Assembly: GCA_945862285.1 (NCBI GenBank)
Contig: CAMAYN010000007.1
Coordinates: 1 to 44,786 of the forward strand
Direction: 5' to 3'
Length of the DNA stretch: 44,786 nt
Source: Akkermansia muciniphila
GTDB taxonomy: Bacteria; Verrucomicrobiota; Verrucomicrobiia; Verrucomicrobiales; Akkermansiaceae
Shown here piece by piece: positions 16,055-24,544 of the stretch (position 1 is the stretch's first letter; each line of letters begins with the position of its first letter). A program made the translations under genes and the position numbers. The notes beneath the pieces were generated by a model that saw only the letters and a list, made by a program, of their open reading frames with translations, was not told the DNA's origin and searched no databases.

Positions 16055-17263
16055 ATGTCAAATCAGTCTAAATATCTTCGATTGGTAATCATTCTATTTC
16101 TTTTGGGAATGGGGGCTGGCTTTTGGTTGCCTGGACTGACAAATATCATCAAGGCGACGGGTTGGCCAAATGCGAATAGCTGGGTGGCATGGGTATTTAT
16201 GATTTTTCCGCTGACTTCGATCGTCACACCTCTGTGCGTTGGGGCTTTTGCGGATCAGCGGGTGGCGGCGGAAAAACTTGGTGCTTGGTCCTGTGGACTG
16301 AGCGCCATTTTTATGTTCGCGGCATTTTGGTTCATGAAAAATGGCTGGGGACCATGGTGGTTTTTTGTTGCCTTTGCGCTTAATTCTCTGATTGCAGCAC
16401 CGCTGTGGACTTTGGTCACTACGATTGCCTTGAGCCATGTGCCGAATCCAGAGAAAAATTTTCCTTACATTCGCATGTGCGCCACGATCGGTTGGGTGGT
16501 GGCCGGATGGTGTGCATCGTTAGTCTTTCACTATGATGGTCGACCAGAGGCAGGGTATGCGGGTGTGGTCTTGCGCGTTCTGTTAGGTGTGGCACTGGCT
16601 CTCGCCCCACATACGCCGCCGCGTGGGGTGTCGCGCTCGTGGCGAAGTTTATTAGGATTTGATGCCCTGCGTTTGATGCGAAACAAAGAAATGCGAGTGC
16701 TCTTGTGTGTATCATGTGCGCTTTCCATGCCGATCACATCGTTTTATATGCATACCCCAGAGCATTTGCAGCATTTGCGGGTGGAGATGCCGATGTTATG
16801 GATGAGCTTCGGCCAATGGAGTGAAGTTGCGGCGATGTTAGTCACGGGGTATTTAATGATGAAGTTCCGGGTGAAGGCATTGCTGATGGCGGGGCTGATT
16901 TGTTGTGTGCTGCGTTTCGTGTGGTTTGCTTTGGCGGGTGAGACGCATCACGTGGGATGGATGATTCCCGGGATTGCGATTCATGGGGTGTGTTACACGA
17001 TATTTTTTATTGTTGGGCAGTTGCATCTCGATCGGCAAGTAGAGCCAGGAATGCGTGGGCAATTGCATGGGTTAGTGAGTCTAGCTACGGCGGGCGTGGG
17101 CACGCTACTAGGAACTCTTGGACTGAAGTGGCTACATGCCTTCACGGTAGAAACGAGAAATGATTGGGCTACCTACTGGTTGACACTAACCGCCTTTACC
17201 GTTGGCTGCCTGCTATGCTTCGGTTTTTCTTTTCAGGGAAAAACATCGCAGCAAGAAAAGTAA
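16055..17263 (+). CDS. Nucleoside:H+ symporter-like MFS permease
   Basis: This 402-residue membrane protein has about twelve hydrophobic segments, the major-facilitator layout. The segment FPYIRMCATIGWVVAGW after the fourth helix matches the R-x-GT-GW signature of the nucleoside:H+ symporter family (NupG/XapB type). The N-terminal GLWLPGL-like turn (GFWLPGLTNIIKATG) also fits. It would import nucleosides or a related solute with protons across the inner membrane. The start is the ATG at 16055, before SNQSKYLRLVIILFLLG. It is a single gene divergent from mreB and not next to purine-salvage enzymes, so the substrate is inferred from family only. Confidence 0.75.
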   Translation: MSNQSKYLRLVIILFLLGMGAGFWLPGLTNIIKATGWPNANSWVAWVFMIFPLTSIVTPLCVGAFADQRVAAEKLGAWSCGLSAIFMFAAFWFMKNGWGPWWFFVAFALNSLIAAPLWTLVTTIALSHVPNPEKNFPYIRMCATIGWVVAGWCASLVFHYDGRPEAGYAGVVLRVLLGVALALAPHTPPRGVSRSWRSLLGFDALRLMRNKEMRVLLCVSCALSMPITSFYMHTPEHLQHLRVEMPMLWMSFGQWSEVAAMLVTGYLMMKFRVKALLMAGLICCVLRFVWFALAGETHHVGWMIPGIAIHGVCYTIFFIVGQLHLDRQVEPGMRGQLHGLVSLATAGVGTLLGTLGLKWLHAFTVETRNDWATYWLTLTAFTVGCLLCFGFSFQGKTSQQEK

Positions 17264-17354
17264 ACTCCCATGTGTGAGGTGAGGCAGAACCAATTTGATT
17301 TACGGGTGGAAGATGACGAGAGTCTTTTGTATCAGCGTAAATTCGAAAAATGCT

Positions 17355-17386
17355 CTTGATTTGCTAATCAAGAAATGTCTTATAAA
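17355..17386 (+). promoter_or_regulatory. Candidate promoter with overlapping palindrome
   Basis: A perfect inverted repeat, CTTGATT-TGCT-AATCAAG (17355-17372), overlaps a possible -35 (TTGATT, 17356-17361). A -10-like TATAAA lies at 17381-17386, 19 bases downstream. The lipoprotein ATG follows at 17407. A repressor bound to the palindrome would cover the -35, but this is inference from layout. The spacing is longer than the ideal 17. Confidence 0.35.
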
Positions 17387-17406
17387 TTCATAAACCATTG
17401 AATTCA

Positions 17407-18120
17407 ATGAAATTCACACGTGCACGAATCATGCTTCTCATCCTAGGTCTTGTGAGTTGTAGCCAAACGACAACACCTGAAACAGCTAGTGAAGTGATTC
17501 GCAAAGAAAAATTGGCTGGTTCGGGTAGCTTGCTTTTTAGAGAACACCTTTTTCACACGGATCCAGATCAGAAGATCGATGAATATAGATTTTACCTTTT
17601 TCCTTACCGTGAAGGACCTTTTCCAAAATTACCAATAGACGTTGATGATGCAGAGCGTTTAGATTCTCAGGCTTTAAAAAAATATTCAAAACTGAAGATT
17701 TCGTATGATTCAATAGAGAAATATTATCTTCGTGTTGTTGCTTTAGAAAATTATTTCAGAGACCATCCCAGAGATCCTAAGTATGTGAAAGGACGTGCGA
17801 ATCAGGATATTTATATTCAATCTGGTAGCGATAGTTCGCACGCCTTACAATTCTTACTGTATAAAACATTTGCTACTTTCAAATCGAATCGATGGGAAAT
17901 GGATCCTGGTATGAACCCGAAAAGGGGTGAATTATACGCAGATCCGCTAGCCAGATCCGCAATGAATCAGCATTTACATGAACTGTGTGAGAAACACGGC
18001 TACACGCTAACTGCATTTTTGTGGTCGGGCGAAGAATCTATTTTTCGTTCAGCGAAAGCCATAAAACAAGGAACAGAAGCCCTACAGTATCATTTAGCAA
18101 ATCACTACAAACCGGAATGA
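17407..18120 (+). CDS. Hypothetical lipoprotein
   Basis: I do not recognise the family. The 237-residue protein starts MKFTRARIMLLILGLVSCSQ, a lipoprotein signal peptide with lipobox LVSC and acylated Cys at residue 18, so it should be membrane-attached outside the cytoplasm. The open frame begins nine bases earlier at a TTG, but the ATG gives the better signal. The mature part is rich in charged and aromatic residues (HPRDPKYVKG, NRWEMDPG), with no repeats or known catalytic motif. Codon use is more A+T-rich than the surrounding genes. It stands alone between the permease and a convergent LON-domain gene. Confidence 0.65.
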   Translation: MKFTRARIMLLILGLVSCSQTTTPETASEVIRKEKLAGSGSLLFREHLFHTDPDQKIDEYRFYLFPYREGPFPKLPIDVDDAERLDSQALKKYSKLKISYDSIEKYYLRVVALENYFRDHPRDPKYVKGRANQDIYIQSGSDSSHALQFLLYKTFATFKSNRWEMDPGMNPKRGELYADPLARSAMNQHLHELCEKHGYTLTAFLWSGEESIFRSAKAIKQGTEALQYHLANHYKPE

Positions 18121-18166
18121 CTCTGCAGCCGCGAAGCAATGAGTGAATAAGCAATAAAATTCACCC

Positions 18167-18766
18167 TCAAGTCTGCAACGATCGACAAATCCACGAAATA
18201 CGAGTGGCGGGCGAGGTTTCTTCGAGGAGCATTTGTCGTTGGTCTGGATCTTGGAAAAACTGTTGGCTGACAATATCGGCAAGAATCGCCGGATCGTCGG
18301 TTCGGTTAAGCATTTCCATGACTGCGGATTTTAGCTCATCGGGCAGTTCTTGGATGGCATCTTCCACAAATCCTCGTAGTGTGGCAGTAGCGCCTGCCGC
18401 TTGCTCGGGCGGGGAAAATATGGCCGGTATCGGTTCGATTTCCGCATACGGATAGGGTTTTTCATTAAGCCAATTGGTGAATCTTACGCGAATGATGCCA
18501 TGGAGAAGAATATCGGATGTGCCATCGTCCTTGAGGTGCGAGGCGCGAATCATACCGATGGTGCCAATCGTGGCTGCACCGGGATTGTTTTTGGATGGTT
18601 TTTGTGCGCGAGCAATGGCAAAAAACGCATCGTTCGATATTGCATCGTGCAGCATTTGCCGATAGCGATCCTCAAAAATATGGAGCGGGAGTCCTCCGTG
18701 GGGGAATAGTGTGCAGTCGGGGAGTATCATGACTCCTATTTTTGAAGGCAGCGTGATGGCAGACAT
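18167..18766 (-). CDS. LON substrate-binding-domain protein
   Basis: The 199-residue protein consists of the N-terminal domain of Lon protease alone. After MSAITLPSKIGVMILPDCTL come FPHGGLPLHIFEDRYRQML, the classic LFP-LPL-IFE-RY-M block, and later RVRFTNW. It has no AAA+ ATPase and no Ser-Lys protease domain. Stand-alone LON-domain proteins are widespread, and their role is poorly defined, possibly substrate binding or regulation. The ATG at 18766 is preferred over the upstream one because it is close to the domain start. It converges with the lipoprotein gene. Confidence 0.85.
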   Translation of the reverse strand: MSAITLPSKIGVMILPDCTLFPHGGLPLHIFEDRYRQMLHDAISNDAFFAIARAQKPSKNNPGAATIGTIGMIRASHLKDDGTSDILLHGIIRVRFTNWLNEKPYPYAEIEPIPAIFSPPEQAAGATATLRGFVEDAIQELPDELKSAVMEMLNRTDDPAILADIVSQQFFQDPDQRQMLLEETSPATRISWICRSLQT

Positions 18767-18913
18767 TGTGAAAGAGAAACAATACACCACATTCCGTTAT
18801 CGCCAAATTGGAATATTCAAAAATTTTATCGATACTGCGCGATATAGTGGAAAATCATACGCACACGGAGAAAAAAACTCTGTTGTCGTGGAAAGAAAAA
18901 AACGAGGATGAGT

Positions 18914-18943
18914 CCTAGGGTTGCGGATAACCGCGACCCTAGG
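18914..18943. terminator. Strong hairpin between DUF5069 and LON genes
   Basis: CCTAGGGTTGCGG, loop ATAA, CCGCGACCCTAGG: thirteen paired bases with one G-T pair. It lies about 90 bases past the DUF5069 stop on the minus strand. A T-run on that strand appears only about ten bases after the stem, so it is not a textbook intrinsic terminator. It could instead be a mobile REP-like palindrome or an RNA stability element. Confidence 0.5.
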
Positions 18944-19033
18944 CTTTGTTGCACAATTCCTCTGGCGATAGAAGACCTGAATCGTTACGAGTAGGGACGC
19001 GCGAACTTGGTAGTTGCGTCGTCAGACCTAGAT

Positions 19034-19477
19034 TTAGGCACACATAATCACGCTGGCGTGAAAAGATCCCCAGTCGTCGAGGTTATTGAGGTTGATGGCA
19101 TCAAGGATTTTTCCTTCGTCGGGCATACCCACAGCAGCAAGAATCGCCGCGCGAGTTTCGTCCTTGTGGTTGTAGCCGATGATGGAAGCGTTTAATGCGG
19201 CGATGGAATCGGCATCGAGCTTGGTCGCGTTGGCACTAATCCACGTTTCTGTTTCTACATAGGTAGGCTTGGTGGCGATGAAGGCGAGGAAGGCATCGCG
19301 ATCGATACCGATGCCGTCGAGAACCATTTGGTCGTAGCCTTGGCCGCAGCCAGGGTAGTCGGAATGGAGCAATCCGGCAGCATCAAGCGAGGCTTTTTGC
19401 CATAGGCGTGGGAGGTGGAGGACACCAAGGGGACCTTTGATGCCACTGCTAATGGTGGGAACGATGTTGTTTGTCAT
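19034..19477 (-). CDS. DUF5069 family protein
   Basis: This 147-residue protein matches DUF5069, a family seen mostly in Verrucomicrobia and relatives. It starts TNNIVPTISSGIKGPLGVLH, followed by LPRLWQKASLDAAGLL, with GCGQGYDQMVLDGIGID and a C-terminal NNLDDWGSFHA. No enzymatic function is established for the family. There is no signal peptide, so it is probably cytoplasmic. It lies 53 bases downstream of serA on the same strand, so it may be co-transcribed with serine biosynthesis, followed by the strong hairpin at 18914-18943. Length is normal. Confidence 0.8.
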   Translation of the reverse strand: MTNNIVPTISSGIKGPLGVLHLPRLWQKASLDAAGLLHSDYPGCGQGYDQMVLDGIGIDRDAFLAFIATKPTYVETETWISANATKLDADSIAALNASIIGYNHKDETRAAILAAVGMPDEGKILDAINLNNLDDWGSFHASVIMCA

Positions 19478-19530
19478 AGGATAGATGGGTGTGTTATGTT
19501 GTTATTCAGTTTGGCTAGGAAAGTGAGGAA

Positions 19531-21126
19531 TTACAAGTGAATGCTCAACACGCGCAAAATACCGGGCGTGCTGCGGAGAGACTGCAATAGTTCAGCGTTT
19601 GGCTCGCTATCGACTTCTAAAACCGTGACGGCGCGGGTGCGGTCAGGGGTGCGGGAAAGTGACATGTTAGCGATGTTCACGGCGGCGGTGCCGAGTGCCA
19701 TGCCCACGGTGCCGACCATGCCGGGGCGGTCGTCATTTTCTACAAAGAGGAATCGACCCGCAACATTGGTTTCGACATTGTGTCCGGCGATGTGGACGAT
19801 GCGTGGCTGGGTGCCGAAGAAGGTGGCAGCGACGGTGGTGACCTCGCCGCCTTTGAGGATATCGACTTCGAGCAATTCGTTGTATGCGGTCTCGATGGCG
19901 ACGGAGGATTTCTGTACTTCTACGCCGAAGTTTTTCGCCACGGCGGGGGCATTGATGAGATTGACCTGGGCTTCATTGCAAGCGGAGCAGAGGTAACCTG
20001 TAAGAACGGCGCGGGTGATCAGGTCGGTGTCCATTTCGGCGACGGGGCCGGCGAAGCAGACGCGCACAGTATCGGCCTGGGCGGGGGCGATCTTGGCGGC
20101 GAGTTTACCAAGGGATGAGGCAAGATCCATGTATTTGCCAACTTCTTGAATCGTTTTTGCATCGAGATTCGGCATATTCACGGCATTGCGGATTTCGCCC
20201 GTGGCGAGGAAATCGCGGACTTGGTAAGCGACTTCAATGCCGACATTCTCTTGTGCTTCAGAAGTAGAGGCACCGAGATGCGGGGTGAAAACGGTGTTTT
20301 GATGAGCAAAAAGCGGAAAGTCAGCGGGCGGAGGCTCGACTTCATAGACATCGAGAGCGAGACCACCGAGGTGGCCGGAGTCCAGAGCGTTTTTGGCGGC
20401 GGCTTCATCGACGAGCCCTCCGCGAGCGCAGTTGATGACCATGGCACCACGGTTCAGCAGGGCGATACGGTTGGCATTAATGATGTGCTGCGATTCTTCG
20501 TTGAGTGGGATGTGGAGGGTGACAACATCGGCAGCAGTGAGCGCGGCATCTACGGTATCGGCAAGTTCCACTTTCAGGGCGGCGGCGCGGGCGGTAGTCA
20601 GGAAGGGATCGTAGGCGACGACGTTCATGCCGAAGGCGAGCGCGCGTTTCGCAAACTCAGTGCCGATGCGCCCCATGCCGATAATGGCGAGGCGTTTTCC
20701 TGCAATTTCCCGGCCTTCAAATTTTTTCCGATCCCAACGTCCCGCAATCATGGAGGCGTGGGCTTGAGGGATGCTGCGTGCAAGTGAGAGCATAAGGGTG
20801 AAGGCATGTTCCGCAGTGGAAATCGTATTGCCGCTGGGGGTGTTCATGACCACCACGCCGTGGTCGGTGGCCGCTTGGCGGTCGATATTATCAACACCAA
20901 CGCCCGCGCGACCAACGGCTTTAAGGTTTTTTGCGGCGGCGAAGACTTCGGCTGTGACTTTGGTTTGGGAGCGAACGACGAGGCCATGATACTCGCCAAT
21001 GATGGCCAGTAATTCATCGGGCTTGAGACCAGTTTTGACATCGACAAGGATGCCGGGAGCGGAAGCAAGAGCTTCTACGCCTTTTTCGGAAATAGGGTCG
21101 GAAACGAGAACTCGGTATTGTGTCAT
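19531..21126 (-). CDS. serA: D-3-phosphoglycerate dehydrogenase
   Basis: The 531-residue protein is the long SerA type. The catalytic and NAD-binding halves include GRAGVGVDNID, the Rossmann segment GMGRIGTEFAKRA, the R-E-H set (NCARGGLVDE, DVYEVEPP, TPHLGAST), then an ASB-like domain and a C-terminal ACT domain (DDRPGMVGTVG). It makes 3-phosphohydroxypyruvate, the first step of serine synthesis; the ACT domain is where serine feedback usually acts. I chose ATG 21126 (MTQYRVLVSDPISEKG) because the 31 residues before it are not family-like. DUF5069 follows on the same strand. Confidence 0.95.
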   Translation of the reverse strand: MTQYRVLVSDPISEKGVEALASAPGILVDVKTGLKPDELLAIIGEYHGLVVRSQTKVTAEVFAAAKNLKAVGRAGVGVDNIDRQAATDHGVVVMNTPSGNTISTAEHAFTLMLSLARSIPQAHASMIAGRWDRKKFEGREIAGKRLAIIGMGRIGTEFAKRALAFGMNVVAYDPFLTTARAAALKVELADTVDAALTAADVVTLHIPLNEESQHIINANRIALLNRGAMVINCARGGLVDEAAAKNALDSGHLGGLALDVYEVEPPPADFPLFAHQNTVFTPHLGASTSEAQENVGIEVAYQVRDFLATGEIRNAVNMPNLDAKTIQEVGKYMDLASSLGKLAAKIAPAQADTVRVCFAGPVAEMDTDLITRAVLTGYLCSACNEAQVNLINAPAVAKNFGVEVQKSSVAIETAYNELLEVDILKGGEVTTVAATFFGTQPRIVHIAGHNVETNVAGRFLFVENDDRPGMVGTVGMALGTAAVNIANMSLSRTPDRTRAVTVLEVDSEPNAELLQSLRSTPGILRVLSIHL

Positions 21127-21240
21127 AGCGCGGAGGCAAGCTACGGGGCGATGTTGATCCTGTCCAGCAGGAATGACGACATACCAAAGGTTCGCGACAT
21201 TCCCGAGGAAATGCATCATCTTTTTAAAATGCTTGATGGC

Positions 21241-21975
21241 TTACTCGCGCAAAATCATGGCATCCATGACGATGATCGCCGTTGGTGGAGTCGCCTTGAT
21301 AAACGGGGAATCAGGGAGCGATGCTCGCAACGCTTGCGGGTTTGAGTGATTGACGGCGATGGTGCCAATGATTTTTTTCCCGCCTGCGGGGTCGATGCAA
21401 GTGACTTCGACAGATGAGTCATTTTCGTCGATGGCGGAGATGGCGATGAGGGAGAGAAAATGAGACTCTGCGGGTTTCGTGCCATGATAGCGGCGGATGC
21501 AGACGATGGGCGGGAAACCGTTGCGCAAAGACTGAGCGAGGGCATGATGGGCATTTTTGAGAAGTTGCGAGCCGCTACCTTTAGCGAGATAGAAAGAGAG
21601 CTGTGCCGTGGGGTGGATTTCTTCGGCTACGTCCCTGAGATCAACGGGATTGATACCGCGCTTTGACCAGCGAATGCGCGAGGGTAGATGGCGAGACTTT
21701 TTTGCTCCATGGTGTAGGATGAGGTGGCGAAGTTTTTGCGTATCCGATGCGCCCGGAATGGCGACGGCAGCTGATTGGCATGGAGCATCACCAGAACGCA
21801 AGGAATTGAGCAGCGCCGTGGGACCGCAGGCGTTGGTGGCAATCAGCCTTTGATCGACGAATCGCGCATGGAGATTTGGTGCTTGCGCGGGATTGTTCGT
21901 GGAGCAAGAACTGAGAGAAATCGATACAATCAAGGCAATGAAACCACAGAACTGCTTGGGTGGCAGAGTTCTCAC
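21241..21975 (-). CDS. C39-like papain-fold lipoprotein
   Basis: The 244-residue protein has a signal peptide with lipobox LSSC (C24). The mature part begins near a Cys motif, NACGPTALLNSLRSG, with candidate nucleophile C50. A later SHFLSLIAI strand supplies a possible His and TCIDPAGG a possible Asp. This is the order seen in C39-type and other papain-like peptidases. Proteolysis is inferred; some proteins of this shape lack activity. It is the last of three closely spaced genes with rseP and a PhoD-like phosphatase (nine-base gap), suggesting a shared envelope role. No propeptide leader substrates are seen nearby. Confidence 0.65.
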   Translation of the reverse strand: MRTLPPKQFCGFIALIVSISLSSCSTNNPAQAPNLHARFVDQRLIATNACGPTALLNSLRSGDAPCQSAAVAIPGASDTQKLRHLILHHGAKKSRHLPSRIRWSKRGINPVDLRDVAEEIHPTAQLSFYLAKGSGSQLLKNAHHALAQSLRNGFPPIVCIRRYHGTKPAESHFLSLIAISAIDENDSSVEVTCIDPAGGKKIIGTIAVNHSNPQALRASLPDSPFIKATPPTAIIVMDAMILRE

Positions 21976-21984
21976 GGGGGAAAA

Positions 21985-22971
21985 TTACGATGATTTTCGT
22001 GGTGCGACTGAAATAACTGCGGTGCGGACTGGTTGGCCTGTTTGATCATGCACGGAGGCTGTGATGGTGACGGGGGATTTTTCCCAGTCGATCACGAAGG
22101 ACCCGAAATTACTCGAGGTGAAGACTGCGCCTTGGCGATGGCGATTGATTTCCTTGGGATTGCCACCGCCTGAGCGATTGATGGCACTGGAAGTGATCTC
22201 GAATAAAGGGTAGCCGCTGGTGGTGGAGGGGAGTTGGGAAATTTCGGCAAGGTGACGGTCGCCGCTGCAAAGGACCACGGGCGGGCATTTGGGATTGGCG
22301 AGTAGCTTGAAGAGTCTTTCTCGCGAGGTGGGGAAATTGGCCCATTTTTCGAAGCGATGCTCTTCTGGAATGACTTGAATGCTGGAAACGATGATATTGA
22401 CGGCGGCGGGACTGTCTAAGAGATTTTTTTCTAACCAGTTCCATTGATCTGCGCCAAGGATGTCGGCTTGCGGGCCGGGATCTTGGCGGAAGTAGCGGGT
22501 ATCGAGTAGGAAAACTCGCACCGACTTTTTACCTGTTCCATAGTCTTTGTGAGTGTAAATGCCTTTCTGTGTACGGCGTGGGCTGTTGGCTGGTTCGTTA
22601 AAGAAGTCGAGATAGGCTTGTTGAGACTGTTCTTTGCTGGGGTACTTTTCGCCAACATCGTTGGCGCCGAAGTCATGATCATCCCAAGTGCCAATGATCG
22701 GGCATTTCGCCATCAGCGTTTGGTATTCGGGGCGATTTTTTTGGATGGCATATTTCTTACGCAATACATCCACATCGGGCGAATCTCCGTAAATATTGTC
22801 GCCCATCCAAACGAACAACTCGGGTTTAAAGTCGATGATGGTCTGAAAAATAGGTGCGGGTTTTGACTCGTGACAGCACGAGGCGAAGACGATACGTGAT
22901 ACGGACTCTTCTCCGGCGGTGAGGCTTGGGAGCGAGAGAATGAGAGTGGATAGGAGGAAGAAATTTTTCAT
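21985..22971 (-). CDS. PhoD-like metallophosphatase
   Basis: The 328-residue protein has a Sec signal peptide (residues 1-20, ending TAG-EE) and then the metallophosphatase fold. It shows VFASC near the start, VWMGDNIYGD, GTWDDHDFGAND, and LCSGDRHLAE. These supply Asp, Asn and His ligands for the two-metal centre of the PhoD family. PhoD-type enzymes cleave phosphate mono- or diesters outside the cytoplasm; the substrate here is unknown. It starts three bases after the rseP stop, and the C39-like gene starts nine bases after its end, so the three are probably one operon. No Tat-type twin Arg is present, unlike some PhoD proteins. Confidence 0.88.
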   Translation of the reverse strand: MKNFFLLSTLILSLPSLTAGEESVSRIVFASCCHESKPAPIFQTIIDFKPELFVWMGDNIYGDSPDVDVLRKKYAIQKNRPEYQTLMAKCPIIGTWDDHDFGANDVGEKYPSKEQSQQAYLDFFNEPANSPRRTQKGIYTHKDYGTGKKSVRVFLLDTRYFRQDPGPQADILGADQWNWLEKNLLDSPAAVNIIVSSIQVIPEEHRFEKWANFPTSRERLFKLLANPKCPPVVLCSGDRHLAEISQLPSTTSGYPLFEITSSAINRSGGGNPKEINRHRQGAVFTSSNFGSFVIDWEKSPVTITASVHDQTGQPVRTAVISVAPRKSS

Positions 22972-22974
22972 CGT

Positions 22975-24387
22975 TTATGGGCAAAATTCAATTTTGTCTT
23001 CAGTTTCTTGCGGTGAGAAGAATCCCCCCACATCTTTGGTGGAAATATAGAAAAATGTACCCATCAGTAGCAGTGCGCACGCAGTTTGCACGTATTCTAA
23101 AACACGGGCACGAACGGGGCGGCGGGCTACGCTCTCCATGATGGCAAGGGTGATGTGTCCGCCGTCGAGAACGGGAAAGGGCAGCATGTTGAAGATTGCA
23201 AGATTGACATTGATCAACACTAGGAAAGCAAGAAGACGGCGTAGGCCGTTGTCGGTTTTGAGAATGTCAAACTTCGCCTTGGCAATGCTGACGGGGCCGC
23301 TGAGTTGATCGATGCCGACGCTGGATTTCGGCGAAAGCAGTGCTGTGAAAGTGGCGAGCATCATCTTTACACTGTTTGTGCATTGTTTCACTGGTGACGG
23401 ATAAACAATGTGTTCATCGACGATTCCTTGATTATCCCATGCGACACCGAGCATGGCTTGATCTTTTTCCAGTGCCAACTTCTGCGGTTTGCATGGACGA
23501 CGCGGGGTGATGGTAACATCTTGCGGTTTGTCATTTCTGAGAATACCGAGCTTCACTTCTTGATTTTCGCGCTTACTGACATACTCGGCGAGTTGATGAT
23601 TGCTCCATACTTTGATTCCATCAACACTGATGATTTTATCTCCTTTTAGTAAGCTAGATTTGCTAGCAGGGCTATTCGGAACGAATTCATCAACAATTAA
23701 TGGTGTGGCAAATGAGATCCCGATGGTACGTAAGGCTCGGCGCTCATACCATCGACTCGGTGCAATCTCGAAACTACATTGAAGTGTTAATGGACTTTTT
23801 TCACCTGGTCTCTCTACCGTCACAGCAATCTTCTCATTGGTGGAGAGCACGATGTTTTCTTTTACACCTTCTATGCCGCCAAGGTAATATCGAACAGGAT
23901 TGCCATCGACAGCGATGATTTTATCACCTTCACGCAAACCAGCTTTCGCTGCGGGAGAGTCATTCTGGACATAACCGATAGTGGTTTCATGAATGATATC
24001 CTGAGGTTTACCGATGCCCCAAACGATCAGTCCCAGAGCCAGAGCAAAGCCTAAGGAAAATAAGGGACCAGCGACAGCGACGATGATTTTATCGATGGGC
24101 TTCACAGGAGGTAGCGGTTCTGCGTCTAAATTTGCACCTTCGATGGCCTCCATGGGTGCCATTTGCGGCAATGATACGAAGCCACCAGCGGGAATCGTGC
24201 CGAGGCCGTATTGCACACCATTGATGGTTTTTTGCCAAATCGGCTTTCCGAACCAAATTTGAAATTTTTCCACCTTCAAGCCACGCCAGCGAGCAGCAAG
24301 AAAGTGCCCTAGCTCGTGGATGAAAATCATCAGATTAAAGCTAAGAAGAACGAGAAAGATGAGTGCAATATTGGTAAGCAATTCCAT
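22975..24387 (-). CDS. rseP: RIP site-2 metalloprotease
   Basis: The 470-residue protein has the intramembrane zinc motif HELGH (residues 24-28) in the first helix. Two PDZ-like domains follow (around AAKAGLREGDKIIAVDGNP and SPASKSSLLKGDKIISVDG). A C-terminal helix pair contains the second metal motif, NMLPFPVLDGGH. This is the RseP/RIP family, which cuts membrane-bound anti-sigma factors and cleared signal peptides. The start at 24387 (MELLTNIALIFLVLLS) is chosen over the upstream one because the family begins there. It is the first gene of the operon with the PhoD-like and C39-like genes and is divergent from purT. Confidence 0.95.
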   Translation of the reverse strand: MELLTNIALIFLVLLSFNLMIFIHELGHFLAARWRGLKVEKFQIWFGKPIWQKTINGVQYGLGTIPAGGFVSLPQMAPMEAIEGANLDAEPLPPVKPIDKIIVAVAGPLFSLGFALALGLIVWGIGKPQDIIHETTIGYVQNDSPAAKAGLREGDKIIAVDGNPVRYYLGGIEGVKENIVLSTNEKIAVTVERPGEKSPLTLQCSFEIAPSRWYERRALRTIGISFATPLIVDEFVPNSPASKSSLLKGDKIISVDGIKVWSNHQLAEYVSKRENQEVKLGILRNDKPQDVTITPRRPCKPQKLALEKDQAMLGVAWDNQGIVDEHIVYPSPVKQCTNSVKMMLATFTALLSPKSSVGIDQLSGPVSIAKAKFDILKTDNGLRRLLAFLVLINVNLAIFNMLPFPVLDGGHITLAIMESVARRPVRARVLEYVQTACALLLMGTFFYISTKDVGGFFSPQETEDKIEFCP

Positions 24388-24508
24388 GGGCAGTGCGGGG
24401 TGAATGTAACGATAAAGTATAGCGAAGCAAGCAAGATTCCGAAATGAATCACCATCCCCACGACTTTTCCTTTTTGGCATGAAATTTGATACGGGGAGAT
24501 TGATTCGC

Positions 24509-24538
24509 TTTACATGACTGCGGGCGCATCGTTACAAT
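24509..24538 (+). promoter_or_regulatory. purT promoter, possibly leaderless
   Basis: TTTACA (24509-24514) and TACAAT (24533-24538) are separated by 18 bases. The purT ATG starts at 24545, six bases past the -10, where transcription would normally begin. There is no Shine-Dalgarno. The mRNA would therefore be leaderless or nearly so. This is inference from spacing. Confidence 0.5.
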
Positions 24539-24544
24539 TTTTTC

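Noticed and set aside
20146-20787. Plus-strand open frame of 213 codons
   Set aside because: It lies antisense inside serA, which is complete and conserved.
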